Positions 1 to 8,948 are shown, counted from the stretch's first letter. The stretch is DNA of 51,668 nt from Pseudomonas alkylphenolica (GCF_016009175.1 NZ_JADUCM010000035.1:1-51668); one strand, 5' to 3'. Notes: generated by a model from the letters alone, not told the origin. Numbers and translations: made by a program.

Positions 1-153
1 AGTCGACTCGCCCCGCGATGGCTTCCCCCTGCCTTTTTCTGATACCCACAACGCTGTCCATGCGTTAGCATCCCTCCCGAATATTTCGCACCCGTCTGTA
101 GGACGGTTGGTGCCAACAATAAAATTCGAGTCTTCTTGCTGGGGGATCTGGTG
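1..153. other. Upstream region of the ABC importer operon
   Basis: No gene is visible. Two short inverted repeats lie close to the first gene: CCGTC/GACGG at 92-106 and GTTGG/CCAAC at 106-117. They could be an operator or part of the 5' leader of the importer operon. A GGGGGAT ribosome binding site ends about 6 bases before the ATG at 154. I cannot identify a convincing -35/-10 pair. Confidence 0.4.
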
Positions 154-957
154 ATGTTCAAAAAATACCTGTCGATGCTGCTGGTCGGCGTCACCGCACT
201 GGTTGCGGTCAATGCCGCCCAGGCGGCCGGCGCTATCGACGACGCGGTCAAGCGTGGCACCCTGCGTGCGGGCATGGACCCCACCTACATGCCGTTCCAG
301 ATGACCAACAAGCGTGGCGAGATCGTCGGTTTCGAAGTCGATATCCTCAAGGCCATGGCCAAGTCCATGGGCGTCAAGCTGGAGATGGTGTCCACCTCCT
401 ACGACGGCATCATCCCGGCCCTGATGACCGACAAGTTCGACATCATCAGCAGCGGCATGACCCTGACCCAGGAACGCAACCTGAAGCTGAACTTCAGCGA
501 ACCCTTCATTGTTGTCGGTCAGACCCTGCTGATCCGCAAGGAGCTGGCGGGCGAGATCAAGTCGTATAAAGACCTGAACAACGAGAAATACCGCCTGACC
601 TCCAAGCTCGGTACCACCGGTGAACTGGTCGCCAAAAAGTTGATCGGCAAAGCCAAGTACCACGGTTACGACAACGAGCAGGAAGCGGTCATGGACGTGG
701 TCAACGGCAAGGCTGATGCCTTTGTCTATGACGCCCCGTACAACGTGGTTGCGGTGAACAAGGCCGGTGCCGGCAAGCTGCTGTTCCTCGACAAGCCGTT
801 CACCTTCGAACCGCTGGCCTTCGGCCTGAAGAAGGGCGACTACGACAGCCTGAACTACATCAACAATTTCCTGCACCAGATCAAGCACGACGGTACCTAC
901 GATCGAATCCACGACAAGTGGTTCAAGGACACCGCTTGGCTGAAGGACATGGAATAA
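154..957 (+). CDS. Amino-acid ABC transporter, periplasmic substrate-binding protein
   Basis: This is a 267-residue type II periplasmic binding protein (SBP_bac_3 / PBPb family) that would capture a polar amino acid or similar small solute and deliver it to the permease encoded next. A signal peptide spans about residues 1-24 (MFKK, hydrophobic core, NAAQA cleavage region). The mature protein opens with the family's RGTLRAGMDPTYMPF segment and has the GFEVDILKAMA motif. I chose ATG 154 over the upstream TTG at 136 because it has a good GGGGGAT ribosome binding site and starts directly with the signal peptide. The permease and ATPase follow on the same strand. The exact substrate cannot be read from the sequence. 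Confidence 0.9.
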   Translation: MFKKYLSMLLVGVTALVAVNAAQAAGAIDDAVKRGTLRAGMDPTYMPFQMTNKRGEIVGFEVDILKAMAKSMGVKLEMVSTSYDGIIPALMTDKFDIISSGMTLTQERNLKLNFSEPFIVVGQTLLIRKELAGEIKSYKDLNNEKYRLTSKLGTTGELVAKKLIGKAKYHGYDNEQEAVMDVVNGKADAFVYDAPYNVVAVNKAGAGKLLFLDKPFTFEPLAFGLKKGDYDSLNYINNFLHQIKHDGTYDRIHDKWFKDTAWLKDME

Positions 958-1033
958 GGCCAGGGCCTACCCTGGTTTGAAACCCGACGCGCAGGCTGGC
1001 CCTGCGCGTTCGCTTTTACGGAAGTACCCTGAA

Positions 1034-1996
1034 GTGATCAAACACAAGAAAGCCCAGTGGCCCTGGCACGGGCTTACCGCGCTGGTCCTGGTGGGCCTGG
1101 CGCTGAGCCTGTACTACGCAACCTCGATGATCTCCTATGAGTGGAGCTGGAATCGGGTACCGCAGTACTTTGCCTATCAGGCCGAAGTTGCTCAGCGCGC
1201 CGCCGATAACGGCACCGTCGAATCGATCACCAGCAACGGTGGGATGGCAAGTGTCACCGTGCGCGATGAAAGCGGCGGCGAGCACGTATTCGACGTCGAG
1301 CAGGGCAGCGTGCAGCTGTCCCGTGGTGACGACGTCGCTGAAGGCGACCTCATCGGTGTGACCCGTCACTGGGCTGCAGGCCCGTTGGCCTGGGGCTTGT
1401 GGACCACGGTCTGGATTTCGCTGGCCTCCGGCATTCTGGGCTTGCTGGTCGGGCTGTTTGCCGGACTTTGCCGTCTGTCGAGCAACCCCACGCTGCGCGA
1501 TCTGTCCACCGTGTATGTCGAGTTGGTGCGCGGCACGCCGCTGCTGGTGCAGATCTTCATTTTCTATTTCTTCATCGGCACGGTGCTCAACCTGTCCCGT
1601 GAGTTCGCCGGTGTTGCGGCGCTGGCGCTGTTTACCGGGGCCTACGTGGCCGAAATTGTCCGTGCCGGTGTCCAGTCGATTGCCAAGGGGCAGGGCGAAG
1701 CCGCTCGCTCGCTGGGCTTGAGCGCCGGTCAGTCGATGCGCCACGTGGTCCTGCCGCAAGCCTTCAAGCGTGTACTGCCGCCGCTGGCCGGGCAGTTCAT
1801 CAGCCTGGTCAAGGACACGTCGCTGGTCTCGGTCATCGCCATCACCGAACTGACCAAGAGCGGCCGCGAAGCGATCACCACGTCGTTCTCGACGTTCGAG
1901 ATCTGGTTCTGTGTCGCCGGCCTGTACCTGTTGATCAACCTGCCGCTGTCGCACATGGCCAGCCGGCTTGAGCGGAGGCTTGCGCAAAGTGATTGA
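1034..1996 (+). CDS. Amino-acid ABC transporter, inner-membrane permease
   Basis: A 320-residue permease of the HisM/GlnP type. The C-terminal part (from about residue 115) is a standard polar amino-acid permease, with the EAA loop around residues 222-256 (GEAARSLGLSAGQ) that contacts the ATPase. Between the first membrane helix (about 13-35) and this core lies an extra hydrophilic segment of about 80 residues, rich in Ser, Val, Asp and Glu, probably periplasmic. I chose GTG 1034 because GGAAG lies about 9 bases upstream; an in-frame TTG at 977 lacks such a site. The gene overlaps the ATPase gene by 8 bases, which indicates translational coupling. Confidence 0.88.
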   Translation: MIKHKKAQWPWHGLTALVLVGLALSLYYATSMISYEWSWNRVPQYFAYQAEVAQRAADNGTVESITSNGGMASVTVRDESGGEHVFDVEQGSVQLSRGDDVAEGDLIGVTRHWAAGPLAWGLWTTVWISLASGILGLLVGLFAGLCRLSSNPTLRDLSTVYVELVRGTPLLVQIFIFYFFIGTVLNLSREFAGVAALALFTGAYVAEIVRAGVQSIAKGQGEAARSLGLSAGQSMRHVVLPQAFKRVLPPLAGQFISLVKDTSLVSVIAITELTKSGREAITTSFSTFEIWFCVAGLYLLINLPLSHMASRLERRLAQSD

Positions 1997-2723
1997 AGTC
2001 CGTGACCTGGTAAAAGTCTTCGACACCCGTGGTCAGGTGGTGCGTGCCGTCGATCACGTCAGCACCAACGTGGCCAAGGGTGAAGTACTGGTGGTGCTCG
2101 GCCCTTCGGGTTCGGGCAAGTCGACCTTCCTGCGCTGCCTCAACGGCCTGGAGTCCTTCGATGAGGGCACCGTGGCCATCGACGGCCTGCAACTGGCCGA
2201 CCCGAAGACTGACGTCAATGCCTATCGCCGCGAAGTCGGCATGGTGTTCCAGCATTTCAACCTGTTCCCGCACATGACCGTGCTGGAGAACCTGTGCCTG
2301 GCACAGAAGGTCGTGCGCAAGCGCGGCAAGGCCGAGCGTGAGGCCAAGGCCCGGGCATTGCTGGAAAAGGTCGGCATTGGCCAGAAAGCCAACGAATACC
2401 CGTCGCGCCTGTCCGGTGGCCAGCAGCAGCGGGTGGCCATTGCCCGTGCCCTGGCGATGGACCCGAAGGTGATGCTGTTCGATGAGCCGACCTCGGCGCT
2501 TGACCCGGAAATGGTCGGCGAAGTGCTCGACGTCATGAAGACCCTGGCGCTGGAAGGCATGACCATGGTCTGCGTAACGCATGAAATGGGCTTTGCCCGG
2601 GAAGTGGCGGATCGCGTGTTGTTCTTCGACCATGGCAAACTGCTGGAAGACTCGCCGCCCGAGGCGTTCTTCACCTCGCCCAAAGACCTGCGCGCCCAGG
2701 CGTTCCTGCGTCAGGTGCTCTAG
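1989..2723 (+). CDS. Amino-acid ABC transporter, ATP-binding protein
   Basis: A 244-residue ATPase of the GlnQ/HisP class that powers the importer. It carries the Walker A motif GPSGSGKST at about residues 38-46, the Q-loop region (GMVFQHFNLFPHMTV), the signature LSGGQQQRVAIARA, and Walker B MLFDEPTSALDP. The start is taken as GTG 1989 (VIEVRDLV), with GGAGG at 1973-1977 upstream; the in-frame TTGs at 1968 and 1980 are less well placed. It is the last gene of the three-gene operon. A REP pair follows the stop and may protect or end the transcript. Confidence 0.92.
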   Translation: MIEVRDLVKVFDTRGQVVRAVDHVSTNVAKGEVLVVLGPSGSGKSTFLRCLNGLESFDEGTVAIDGLQLADPKTDVNAYRREVGMVFQHFNLFPHMTVLENLCLAQKVVRKRGKAEREAKARALLEKVGIGQKANEYPSRLSGGQQQRVAIARALAMDPKVMLFDEPTSALDPEMVGEVLDVMKTLALEGMTMVCVTHEMGFAREVADRVLFFDHGKLLEDSPPEAFFTSPKDLRAQAFLRQVL

Positions 2724-2738
2724 GGCTGGCAGAACCCC

Positions 2739-2871
2739 TGTAGGAGCTGGCTTGCCTGCGATCTGGTGCGCAGCACCAGCAATGGCGGCCAACGCGGTGT
2801 GTCAGGCAAACCGAGGTCGCCGGTGTTGCGGCCGCTACGCGCCCGATCGCCGGCAAGCCTGGCTCCTACAA
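2739..2871. repeat. REP pair (REPIN-like), inverted
   Basis: Two inverted copies of a Pseudomonas REP-like sequence face each other. The left copy starts with TGTAGGAGCTGGCTTGCCTG near 2740. The right copy is its imperfect inverse and ends with GGCTCCTACA near 2870. About 80 bases of GC-rich spacer lie between them. Such pairs are common between convergent or tandem genes in P. putida relatives and are mobilised by RAYT transposases encoded elsewhere. The element sits between the convergent importer operon and a chemoreceptor gene. Confidence 0.75.
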
Positions 2872-2885
2872 AGATCGCGATGGCC

Positions 2886-4838
2886 TTAAAGCTGGAATTT
2901 GCCGACCAGGCCCTGAAGGTGGGTACCCAGGCGCGCCAGCTCGACGCTGGAAGCTGCGGTTTCTTCGCTGGCGGCGGAGGTTTGGTCCGAAACGTCGCGC
3001 ACGTTCATCACGCTGCGGTTGATCTCTTCGGCCACCGCACTTTGCTCTTCGCTGGCGGTAGCAATCTGCTGGTTCATCCCCTGGATATTCGAGACTGTGC
3101 GGGTGATCTGGCCTAGCGCATCCCCGGCCCTGCGGCTCAGTTCGACGCTGTCGTGGGTCAGGCTCTTGCTGTTGTCGAGCAGGCGGGTGACCTGACCGGT
3201 GCCGTCATGCAGGTTGCCAATCAGCTGTTCTATCTCTTCGGTGGAGTGCTGGGTGCGCTGGGCCAGGCCGCGCACCTCGTCGGCCACCACGGCAAAGCCG
3301 CGTCCGGCTTCCCCGGCCCGTGCCGCCTCAATGGCCGCGTTCAAGGCCAGCAGATTGGTCTGTTCGGAGACGGATTTGATCACATCAAGAATGCTGCCAA
3401 TGCGCTGGCTCTCGCTGGCCAGTTGGTGCATGGCGCCAATCGAATGATCCACCTGCCGGGCCAGTTGCTCAATCTGCTCTACCGCCTCACCGACAACCTG
3501 GTCGCCCAGTTGCGCCTGCTGGTCAGCTATTGTGGCTGCCTGCGATGCCTGCTCGGCACTGCGTGCCACTTCATGCACGGTAGCGCTCATCTGGTTCATC
3601 GCGGTGGCCACCTGGTCGGTTTCATCCCGTTGCTGGGTGATTCTCACCTTGGTCTGTTCGCTCACCGCTGCCAGTTGTTCCACTGCCGAAGACAACTGGG
3701 TGATGCCTTGATCAATGCCGCCAATCAATTCGCGCAGGCTCAGGGTCATGGCATGCACGCTCTCCTGCAACTGGCCCATTTCATCGCGCCGTTGGGGCCG
3801 CTCGTCCAGCCGCAGGTCACCGGTGGCAATGCGTCCGGCTAGGGCCAGCGTCTGCTTGAGCGGGGTGGTGATCTGCACCGTGATCAACCAGGCCGCCAGG
3901 CTGCCCAGTAGCAACGCCAGGGCAGCTTCGCCGCTCAGCACGCGCCGGGCTTCAATGGCCTCGACGTCCCGTTGCTCGATCTGGTGGTCACTCAGCTTTC
4001 GGCTGGCATCGCGCAGTTGTATGCCCAGTTGTTCCAGTGAGTTCTGTACCGTTTCCACCGCAACGGCGGCACGACGGAACTGATCCACGCTGTCCTGGTA
4101 ACGGCTCAAGGCGGGGCGCAGGTTGTCCAGCGTGCTGCCTTGCATGTTATGCCTGAGCATCAACTGCGTCAGTTGACCCAGTGTTTGCCCGGCCGCATCC
4201 AGTGCCACCTGGCCAACTGTCGAAAAGCTTTCAAGCGGTTCGAACGTGTACGCCGGCACTTCGCTCTGCTGGGTGGCCGCACCGATGTGCCGGGCCAGCG
4301 CTTCGGCCAGATCCAGCAGACGGCTCTGACTGCTGAGCAGGCTGTCGTCACGCATTTTCTCCAGCGCCTGGTCGTTTACTTCATCGATCAGTTCCATCAG
4401 GCGCTGTTCTGCACCCTGCATGGACTGTCGTTGTTCCTGACGCAAGCTGACGGCCTGCTGCAGCTGTTCTAAGCCTTGGGCAAAGCGCTGCACAGTCTGC
4501 AATTTGCCCGCGATCATTTGTCGGTCTTCGGGGGAGTCATAGCGGTCGATCATCGCCGTCAACAGTGTGTTCAAGGCGGTCAGGGATTTCTCGATCTGCG
4601 CCTTGCTGTGGGCATCGTTCAGCACCCGGAAGGTAATACGTTCGGCCCTGAGGTCTTTGCCGATGTCGTTCAGGCGGGCTATTTCCTCAAGTTTTTCCGA
4701 GCGTTGAACCGCGTCGTCCAGCGCGCGCCAGCCACTGAGGGTGATCAACAGCGTCAGTGACAGGACCAGGGCAAAGCCCAGGGTCAACTTCAGTCTGACG
4801 CTCATGTTGCCAAGCATCCGATTCACAGGTCCGAGCAT
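2886..4838 (-). CDS. Methyl-accepting chemotaxis protein, HBM-like sensor
   Basis: A 650-residue transmembrane chemoreceptor. It has an N-terminal helix (about 12-34), a periplasmic all-helical sensor of about 260 residues, a second helix (about 300-322), a HAMP domain, and a cytoplasmic signalling domain. The conserved tip (QTNLLALNAAIEAARAGEAG) lies around residues 490-525. The sensor size and helical content fit the helical bimodular (HBM) domain known from McpS; that is an inference, and the ligand is unknown. ATG 4838 is preferred to ATG 4904 because GGAG lies 6 bases upstream. The paralogue just upstream shares its last 52 residues exactly. Confidence 0.88.
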   Translation of the reverse strand: MLGPVNRMLGNMSVRLKLTLGFALVLSLTLLITLSGWRALDDAVQRSEKLEEIARLNDIGKDLRAERITFRVLNDAHSKAQIEKSLTALNTLLTAMIDRYDSPEDRQMIAGKLQTVQRFAQGLEQLQQAVSLRQEQRQSMQGAEQRLMELIDEVNDQALEKMRDDSLLSSQSRLLDLAEALARHIGAATQQSEVPAYTFEPLESFSTVGQVALDAAGQTLGQLTQLMLRHNMQGSTLDNLRPALSRYQDSVDQFRRAAVAVETVQNSLEQLGIQLRDASRKLSDHQIEQRDVEAIEARRVLSGEAALALLLGSLAAWLITVQITTPLKQTLALAGRIATGDLRLDERPQRRDEMGQLQESVHAMTLSLRELIGGIDQGITQLSSAVEQLAAVSEQTKVRITQQRDETDQVATAMNQMSATVHEVARSAEQASQAATIADQQAQLGDQVVGEAVEQIEQLARQVDHSIGAMHQLASESQRIGSILDVIKSVSEQTNLLALNAAIEAARAGEAGRGFAVVADEVRGLAQRTQHSTEEIEQLIGNLHDGTGQVTRLLDNSKSLTHDSVELSRRAGDALGQITRTVSNIQGMNQQIATASEEQSAVAEEINRSVMNVRDVSDQTSAASEETAASSVELARLGTHLQGLVGKFQL

Positions 4839-5034
4839 GGGGCTCTCCAGCAGGTAAGGGTGAGCCGGTGTCTGGGCGTGCCCAGGCACCGGCTCACTGC
4901 TCATCGGCCGGGAGGCATGGCGCTGGACCTGTGATTAGCGTAGGAAATGTCGTCGAAAAAGCGACGAAATGATGTGCTTTAGAGGGTTTTGTAGGAAGTC
5001 GGGTAGGAAGTAAAACGGGTGGAGTCCGCTAAAG
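4839..5034. other. Spacer between the two chemoreceptor genes
   Basis: No gene is evident. The region would hold the promoter of the downstream chemoreceptor. I see no strong sigma-70 or FliA-type sequence that I would defend. An in-frame extension of the chemoreceptor to ATG 4904 lies here but lacks a ribosome binding site. Confidence 0.4.
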
Positions 5035-5076
5035 CGCCAACCTGTGCTGCAGCTACACAGCACAGGATGTTTGGCG
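5035..5076 (-). terminator. Hairpin directly after the second chemoreceptor gene
   Basis: A long inverted repeat abuts the stop codon at 5077-5079. The inner stem is CCTGTGCTG/CAGCACAGG (5041-5049 with 5058-5066) around an 8-base loop. An outer stem CGCCAA/TTGGCG (5035-5040 with 5071-5076) is separated by a 4-base bulge. On the minus strand the stem is followed by only a short run (CTTT), so it may be a weak terminator or an RNA-stabilising 3' end. Confidence 0.5.
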
Positions 5077-6993
5077 TCAGAGCTGGAATTTTCCGACCAG
5101 GCCCTGAAGGTGGGTGCCCAGGCGTGCCAGCTCGACGCTGGAAGCTGCGGTTTCTTCGCTGGCGGCGGAGGTTTGGTCCGAAACGTCGCGCACGTTCATC
5201 ACGCTGCGGTTGATCTCTTCGGCCACGGCGCTTTGTTGTTCCGCCGCAGCAGCGATTTGCTGGTTCATCGCCTGGATCGAGGACACCGTGCGGGTGATGG
5301 GCTCCAGCGATGCGCCAGCGCGACGGGTCAGTTCGACGCTGTTGTCGGTGAGGTTGCGGCTGGCATCCAGGGTGCTGGCCACCTGCTGGGTGCCACTTTG
5401 CAAACCGGCAATCAGCGCCTCGATTTCTTCGGTCGACTGCTGGGTGCGCTGCGCCAGGCTGCGCACTTCGTCGGCAACCACGGCAAAGCCACGGCCGGCT
5501 TCACCGGCGCGTGCGGCTTCGATGGCCGCGTTCAGGGCCAGCAGGTTGGTTTGTTGTGCCACCGACTTGATCACATCCAGCACACTGCCGATCTTGTCGC
5601 TTTCACTTTTGAGGTGACCCATGGCTGCGCTGGAGTGGTTCATTTCACTGGCCAGGCGTTCGATTTGAGTAATGGCTTCGCCTACTACGCGGTCACCTTC
5701 ACGGGCCTGCTGGTCCGCCGCCAGGGCCGCCTCGGAGGCTTCTTCAGCATTGCGTGCGACTTCCTGCACCGTGGCGGCCATCTCGTTCATGGCGGTAGCC
5801 ACCTGGTCAGTCTCGACTTTCTGATTGTTGACTCCGGCGCTGGTCTGCTCGGTCACTGCCGACAGCTCTTCCGCGGCGCTGGCAATTTGGGTGACGCCAT
5901 CGCCGATGCCACCGATCAGCTCACGCAGGCTGACGGTCATGCGCTGCATGCTGCGTTGCAACTGGCCCAGCTCGTCGCGGCGCTCAGCGTTCAGGTCCTG
6001 GCGCAGGTCGCCACTGGCAACCCGGTCTGCGGCGCTGAGGGTCTGGCGCAGGGGGATGACGATCTGGCGGGTAATGGCCCAGGCGGACAGCAGGCCGAAC
6101 AGCAGTGCCAGGGCAGTGGCCAGGGTGAGCATCGACTTGGCATGCTGCGATTCTTCGTCACGCAACTGGGTCAGGGTGAGCGTCAGTTGCTGGCTCTGGT
6201 CGATCAGGATCTGCCCCTGGGCCGCCATCAATTGGGTTGCCTGCTCGATGGTCGATTGCGCGGCGGAGAACTGCTCGACAGCGGCGCGGTAGTTATCAAG
6301 GGCACGTGCGGCCTGGTGGAAATTGCCGCTGTAGCTCGCTGGCAGCACCTCGGCGAGGGTTTTCAGTTGCGAGGACGCCAGGTCGATCGCTTGCAGGGCC
6401 GAGGTGTGGAATTCCGGCTTGCCGCTGTAGGTGTAACCGCGTACCTGGAAGCGCGCCTGCTGCAGCAATTTGCTCGCACCGACCACGCTGTTGAACAGGT
6501 TCAGGTCGCCGCCGCTCAACAGCTGTTGCTCGACCTCGGTGATCAGCGCAACGGCTTCGTCGGCACTGCTGCCGAGCACAGCGCGGCTGGCTTCGCGTTG
6601 CTGGCTGGCTTTTTCGGCAGTGTCCAGGGCCTGACGGTATTGGCGCAGGGCGTCGATCTGCTGTTCGATGCGCCGATGGTCTTCGGGGCGGCTGATGCGC
6701 TGCTTGACCTGTTGCAGCTGGCGGTCCAGCGCCGCCAGGGCATTGTTGAGGTTCTGCTGGGCGCTGTCGTCACCCTTGATCTGGAAGTTCTGCCGGGCGA
6801 CGCGCAGTTCCAGCGTCGCCTGCAGCACCTGGGAAACACCGCCGAGGGTGTCGCCGCGGGACGTCACGCCGTTAACGCCCTGCCAGCCAGTCAGGGTGAT
6901 GCTCAAGGTCAGCAGCAGGACCAGGCCGAAGCCGATACCGAGTTTACGATTGACGCTCACGTGACCCAGGTGCAGGGCTAACCATTGGTACAT
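5077..6993 (-). CDS. Methyl-accepting chemotaxis protein, HBM-like sensor (paralogue)
   Basis: A 638-residue chemoreceptor with the same architecture as its neighbour: membrane helix about 14-32, helical periplasmic sensor, second helix about 288-310, HAMP, and signalling domain with the conserved tip at about 478-511. The start at 6993 (MYQWLALH) is supported by GGAG 7 bases upstream. The signalling domain is nearly the same as in the neighbour, whereas the sensor has diverged. This suggests a tandem duplication in which the two receptors now sense different ligands but feed the same kinase pathway. The ligand cannot be deduced. Confidence 0.9.
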   Translation of the reverse strand: MYQWLALHLGHVSVNRKLGIGFGLVLLLTLSITLTGWQGVNGVTSRGDTLGGVSQVLQATLELRVARQNFQIKGDDSAQQNLNNALAALDRQLQQVKQRISRPEDHRRIEQQIDALRQYRQALDTAEKASQQREASRAVLGSSADEAVALITEVEQQLLSGGDLNLFNSVVGASKLLQQARFQVRGYTYSGKPEFHTSALQAIDLASSQLKTLAEVLPASYSGNFHQAARALDNYRAAVEQFSAAQSTIEQATQLMAAQGQILIDQSQQLTLTLTQLRDEESQHAKSMLTLATALALLFGLLSAWAITRQIVIPLRQTLSAADRVASGDLRQDLNAERRDELGQLQRSMQRMTVSLRELIGGIGDGVTQIASAAEELSAVTEQTSAGVNNQKVETDQVATAMNEMAATVQEVARNAEEASEAALAADQQAREGDRVVGEAITQIERLASEMNHSSAAMGHLKSESDKIGSVLDVIKSVAQQTNLLALNAAIEAARAGEAGRGFAVVADEVRSLAQRTQQSTEEIEALIAGLQSGTQQVASTLDASRNLTDNSVELTRRAGASLEPITRTVSSIQAMNQQIAAAAEQQSAVAEEINRSVMNVRDVSDQTSAASEETAASSVELARLGTHLQGLVGKFQL

Positions 6994-7072
6994 GGTGGAA
7001 CTCCATTACGATCGGCAGAGGCAGATTGTTGTTCTGATGCCAATGCATCGGCCTTGCGTCGCGAAACTGAAG

Positions 7073-7780
7073 TCAGAACAGACGGGCGAGCAGGGCGGTG
7101 ACCGCCGTCTCTACACGCAGGATGCGTTCGCCCAGTTGTACCGGCGCCAGACCGGCTTTACCCAGCAGGTCAATCTCATAGGGAATCCAGCCACCTTCGG
7201 GGCCAATCGCCAGGGTGACCGGTTCGTCGAGGCCACGCGGGCAAGGCGGGAACGGTCCTGGGTGGCCGACCAGGCCCAGCGTGCCATGGGCGATGGCGGG
7301 CAGGCGGTCCTCGACGAACGGCTTGAAGCGTTTCTCGATGATGACTTCTGGCAGGCGGGTGTCACGGGTTTGCTCAAGGCCCAGGATCAGCTGCTCGCGG
7401 ATCGCTTCAGGCTCGAGAAAAGGCGTTTGCCAGAAACTTTTTTCGACCCGGTAGCTGTTGACCAGAATCAGCTTCGGCACGCCCATGGTGGCGACGGTCT
7501 GGAACACCCGGCGCAGCATTTTCGGACGTGGCAGGGCCAGCACCAGGGTCAGCGGCAGCTTGGCCGGCGGTTCACGGTCGAAGCTGACCGCAAGCTCGGC
7601 TTCATGCCCTTCCAGGCGCACGACACGGGCTTCACCCATCAGCCCGCCGATGCGTCCGACGCGCAGGCTGTCGCCCACCGCCACACGGTGGATCTCCTGC
7701 ATGTGGGTAAAGCGCCGATCGGCAAGAATGACGCGATCGGCCGCGATGAAGTCGGCTTCTTCGAGTAACAGCAGGTTCAC
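7073..7780 (-). CDS. RsmE-family 16S rRNA (uracil-N3) methyltransferase, copy 1
   Basis: A 235-residue SPOUT-class RNA methyltransferase. RsmE methylates N3 of U1498 in 16S rRNA using S-adenosylmethionine. The C-terminal knot motifs are present (IGPEGGW, then LGERILRVETA). The N-terminal half matches the PUA-like RNA-binding domain (RRFTHMQEIHRVAVGDSLRV). The start overlaps the tatC stop by 4 bases, so the gene appears to be the last member of the his-tat operon. A second family member lies at 38764-39483. That copy looks more like canonical RsmE, so the substrate of this one is less certain and no symbol is given. Confidence 0.85.
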   Translation of the reverse strand: MNLLLLEEADFIAADRVILADRRFTHMQEIHRVAVGDSLRVGRIGGLMGEARVVRLEGHEAELAVSFDREPPAKLPLTLVLALPRPKMLRRVFQTVATMGVPKLILVNSYRVEKSFWQTPFLEPEAIREQLILGLEQTRDTRLPEVIIEKRFKPFVEDRLPAIAHGTLGLVGHPGPFPPCPRGLDEPVTLAIGPEGGWIPYEIDLLGKAGLAPVQLGERILRVETAVTALLARLF

Positions 7781-8568
7781 GGCTGGGTCGCTGGCGGCTG
7801 GTCGTTAGGGTCGTCGGCGGTGTCGTCGCGATGCTCGCTGCGTTTGCGGATCAGCCCGCCAAACAGCACGCCAATCTCGAACAGCAGCCACATGGGCACG
7901 GCCAGCAGGGTTTGCGAGAAGATGTCCGGCGGGGTCAGGACCATGCCGACCACAAAACAGCCGATGATCACGTAAGGACGGATCTTCTTCAGGTATTTGA
8001 CGTCGACGACGCCAATCCATACCAGCAGGACCACCGCCACCGGGATCTCGAAGGCCACGCCGAAGGCGAAGAACAGGGTCATGACGAAATCGAGGTAACT
8101 GGCAATGTCCGTCATCATCGACACCCCTTCAGGGGTGGCGCTGGCGAAAAACCCGAATATCAGCGGGAACACCAGGAAGTAGGCGAACGCCATCCCGGCG
8201 TAGAACAGGATGATGCTGGAGACCAGCAACGGAATCGCTATGCGCTTCTCGTGGCGGTACAGGCCTGGCGCAATAAAGCCCCAGATCTGCTGGAGAATCA
8301 GCGGAATCGCCAGGAACAGCGAAACGATCATGGTCAGCTTGAACGGCGTCAGGAACGGCGAGGCCACGTCGGTGGCGATCATCGTTGCGTTGGCCGGCAA
8401 GTGCGCACGCAAGGGTGCGGAAACCAGGGTGTAGATCTGCTGCGCGAATGAAAACAGCCCGGCGAAGATCAGGAAGATGGCCGCGACGCAGCGCAGCAGG
8501 CGAGTGCGCAGCTCGGTGAGGTGCGAAACCAGCGGCATCGGCTGGTCGTTTTCCGGAATTTCGCTCAT
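7777..8568 (-). CDS. tatC: Sec-independent protein translocase subunit TatC
   Basis: A 263-residue polytopic membrane protein with about six helices. It is the receptor for twin-arginine signal peptides in the TatABC export complex. The conserved N-terminal segment PLVSHLTELRTRLLR and the FLTPFKLTMIVSLFL and EKRIAIPLL regions are visible. It overlaps tatB by 4 bases (8565-8568) and the downstream rsmE-type gene by 4 bases, so these genes are translationally coupled. Its length is normal for the family. Confidence 0.97.
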   Translation of the reverse strand: MSEIPENDQPMPLVSHLTELRTRLLRCVAAIFLIFAGLFSFAQQIYTLVSAPLRAHLPANATMIATDVASPFLTPFKLTMIVSLFLAIPLILQQIWGFIAPGLYRHEKRIAIPLLVSSIILFYAGMAFAYFLVFPLIFGFFASATPEGVSMMTDIASYLDFVMTLFFAFGVAFEIPVAVVLLVWIGVVDVKYLKKIRPYVIIGCFVVGMVLTPPDIFSQTLLAVPMWLLFEIGVLFGGLIRKRSEHRDDTADDPNDQPPATQP

Positions 8569-8945
8569 GGGGCTCGCGGCGGCTGTGTCGGTTCGGGGGT
8601 TACGCTGGCGGCCGGTGTGGCATCGGTGCTGGCGGCAGGCGGTGTTACCACGGCGTCTTGGCTGGCAACCGGTGTGACAGGTGGCTCAGGCGTCACGCTC
8701 TGCGGGTTGAGGATCTTGCGCGCTTCCTGCTCCATGGAGAGGATGTGCTCGTTGTGCAACTGGCGGCGGATGTCGTCGGCGCCGATCTCACGCTCGACTT
8801 CCTGCTTGATCGCATTGAAGCTGCGCTTGAGGCGGCCTATCCACAGCCCGGCCGTGCGCGCAGCCCCCGGCAAACGCTCGGGGCCGAGCACCAGCAGGGC
8901 CACCAGGCCCACAAGCAACAGTTCGCTGAAGCTGATCCCGAACAT
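8565..8945 (-). CDS. tatB: Sec-independent protein translocase subunit TatB
   Basis: A 126-residue single-span membrane protein. It begins MFGISFSELLLVGLVALLVL followed by the GPERLPGAART hinge that is typical of TatB rather than TatA. An amphipathic helix follows, then a Pro/Thr/Ala-rich tail. TatB pairs with TatC to receive folded precursors. It lies 3 bases downstream of tatA and overlaps tatC. Confidence 0.96.
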   Translation of the reverse strand: MFGISFSELLLVGLVALLVLGPERLPGAARTAGLWIGRLKRSFNAIKQEVEREIGADDIRRQLHNEHILSMEQEARKILNPQSVTPEPPVTPVASQDAVVTPPAASTDATPAASVTPEPTQPPRAP

Positions 8946-8948
8946 TGA

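Noticed and set aside
5044..6981. A 645-codon open frame antisense to the second chemoreceptor
   Set aside because: It mirrors a GC-rich gene in another frame, has His/Gln/Gly-rich composition typical of shadows, and no ribosome binding site or recognisable domain.
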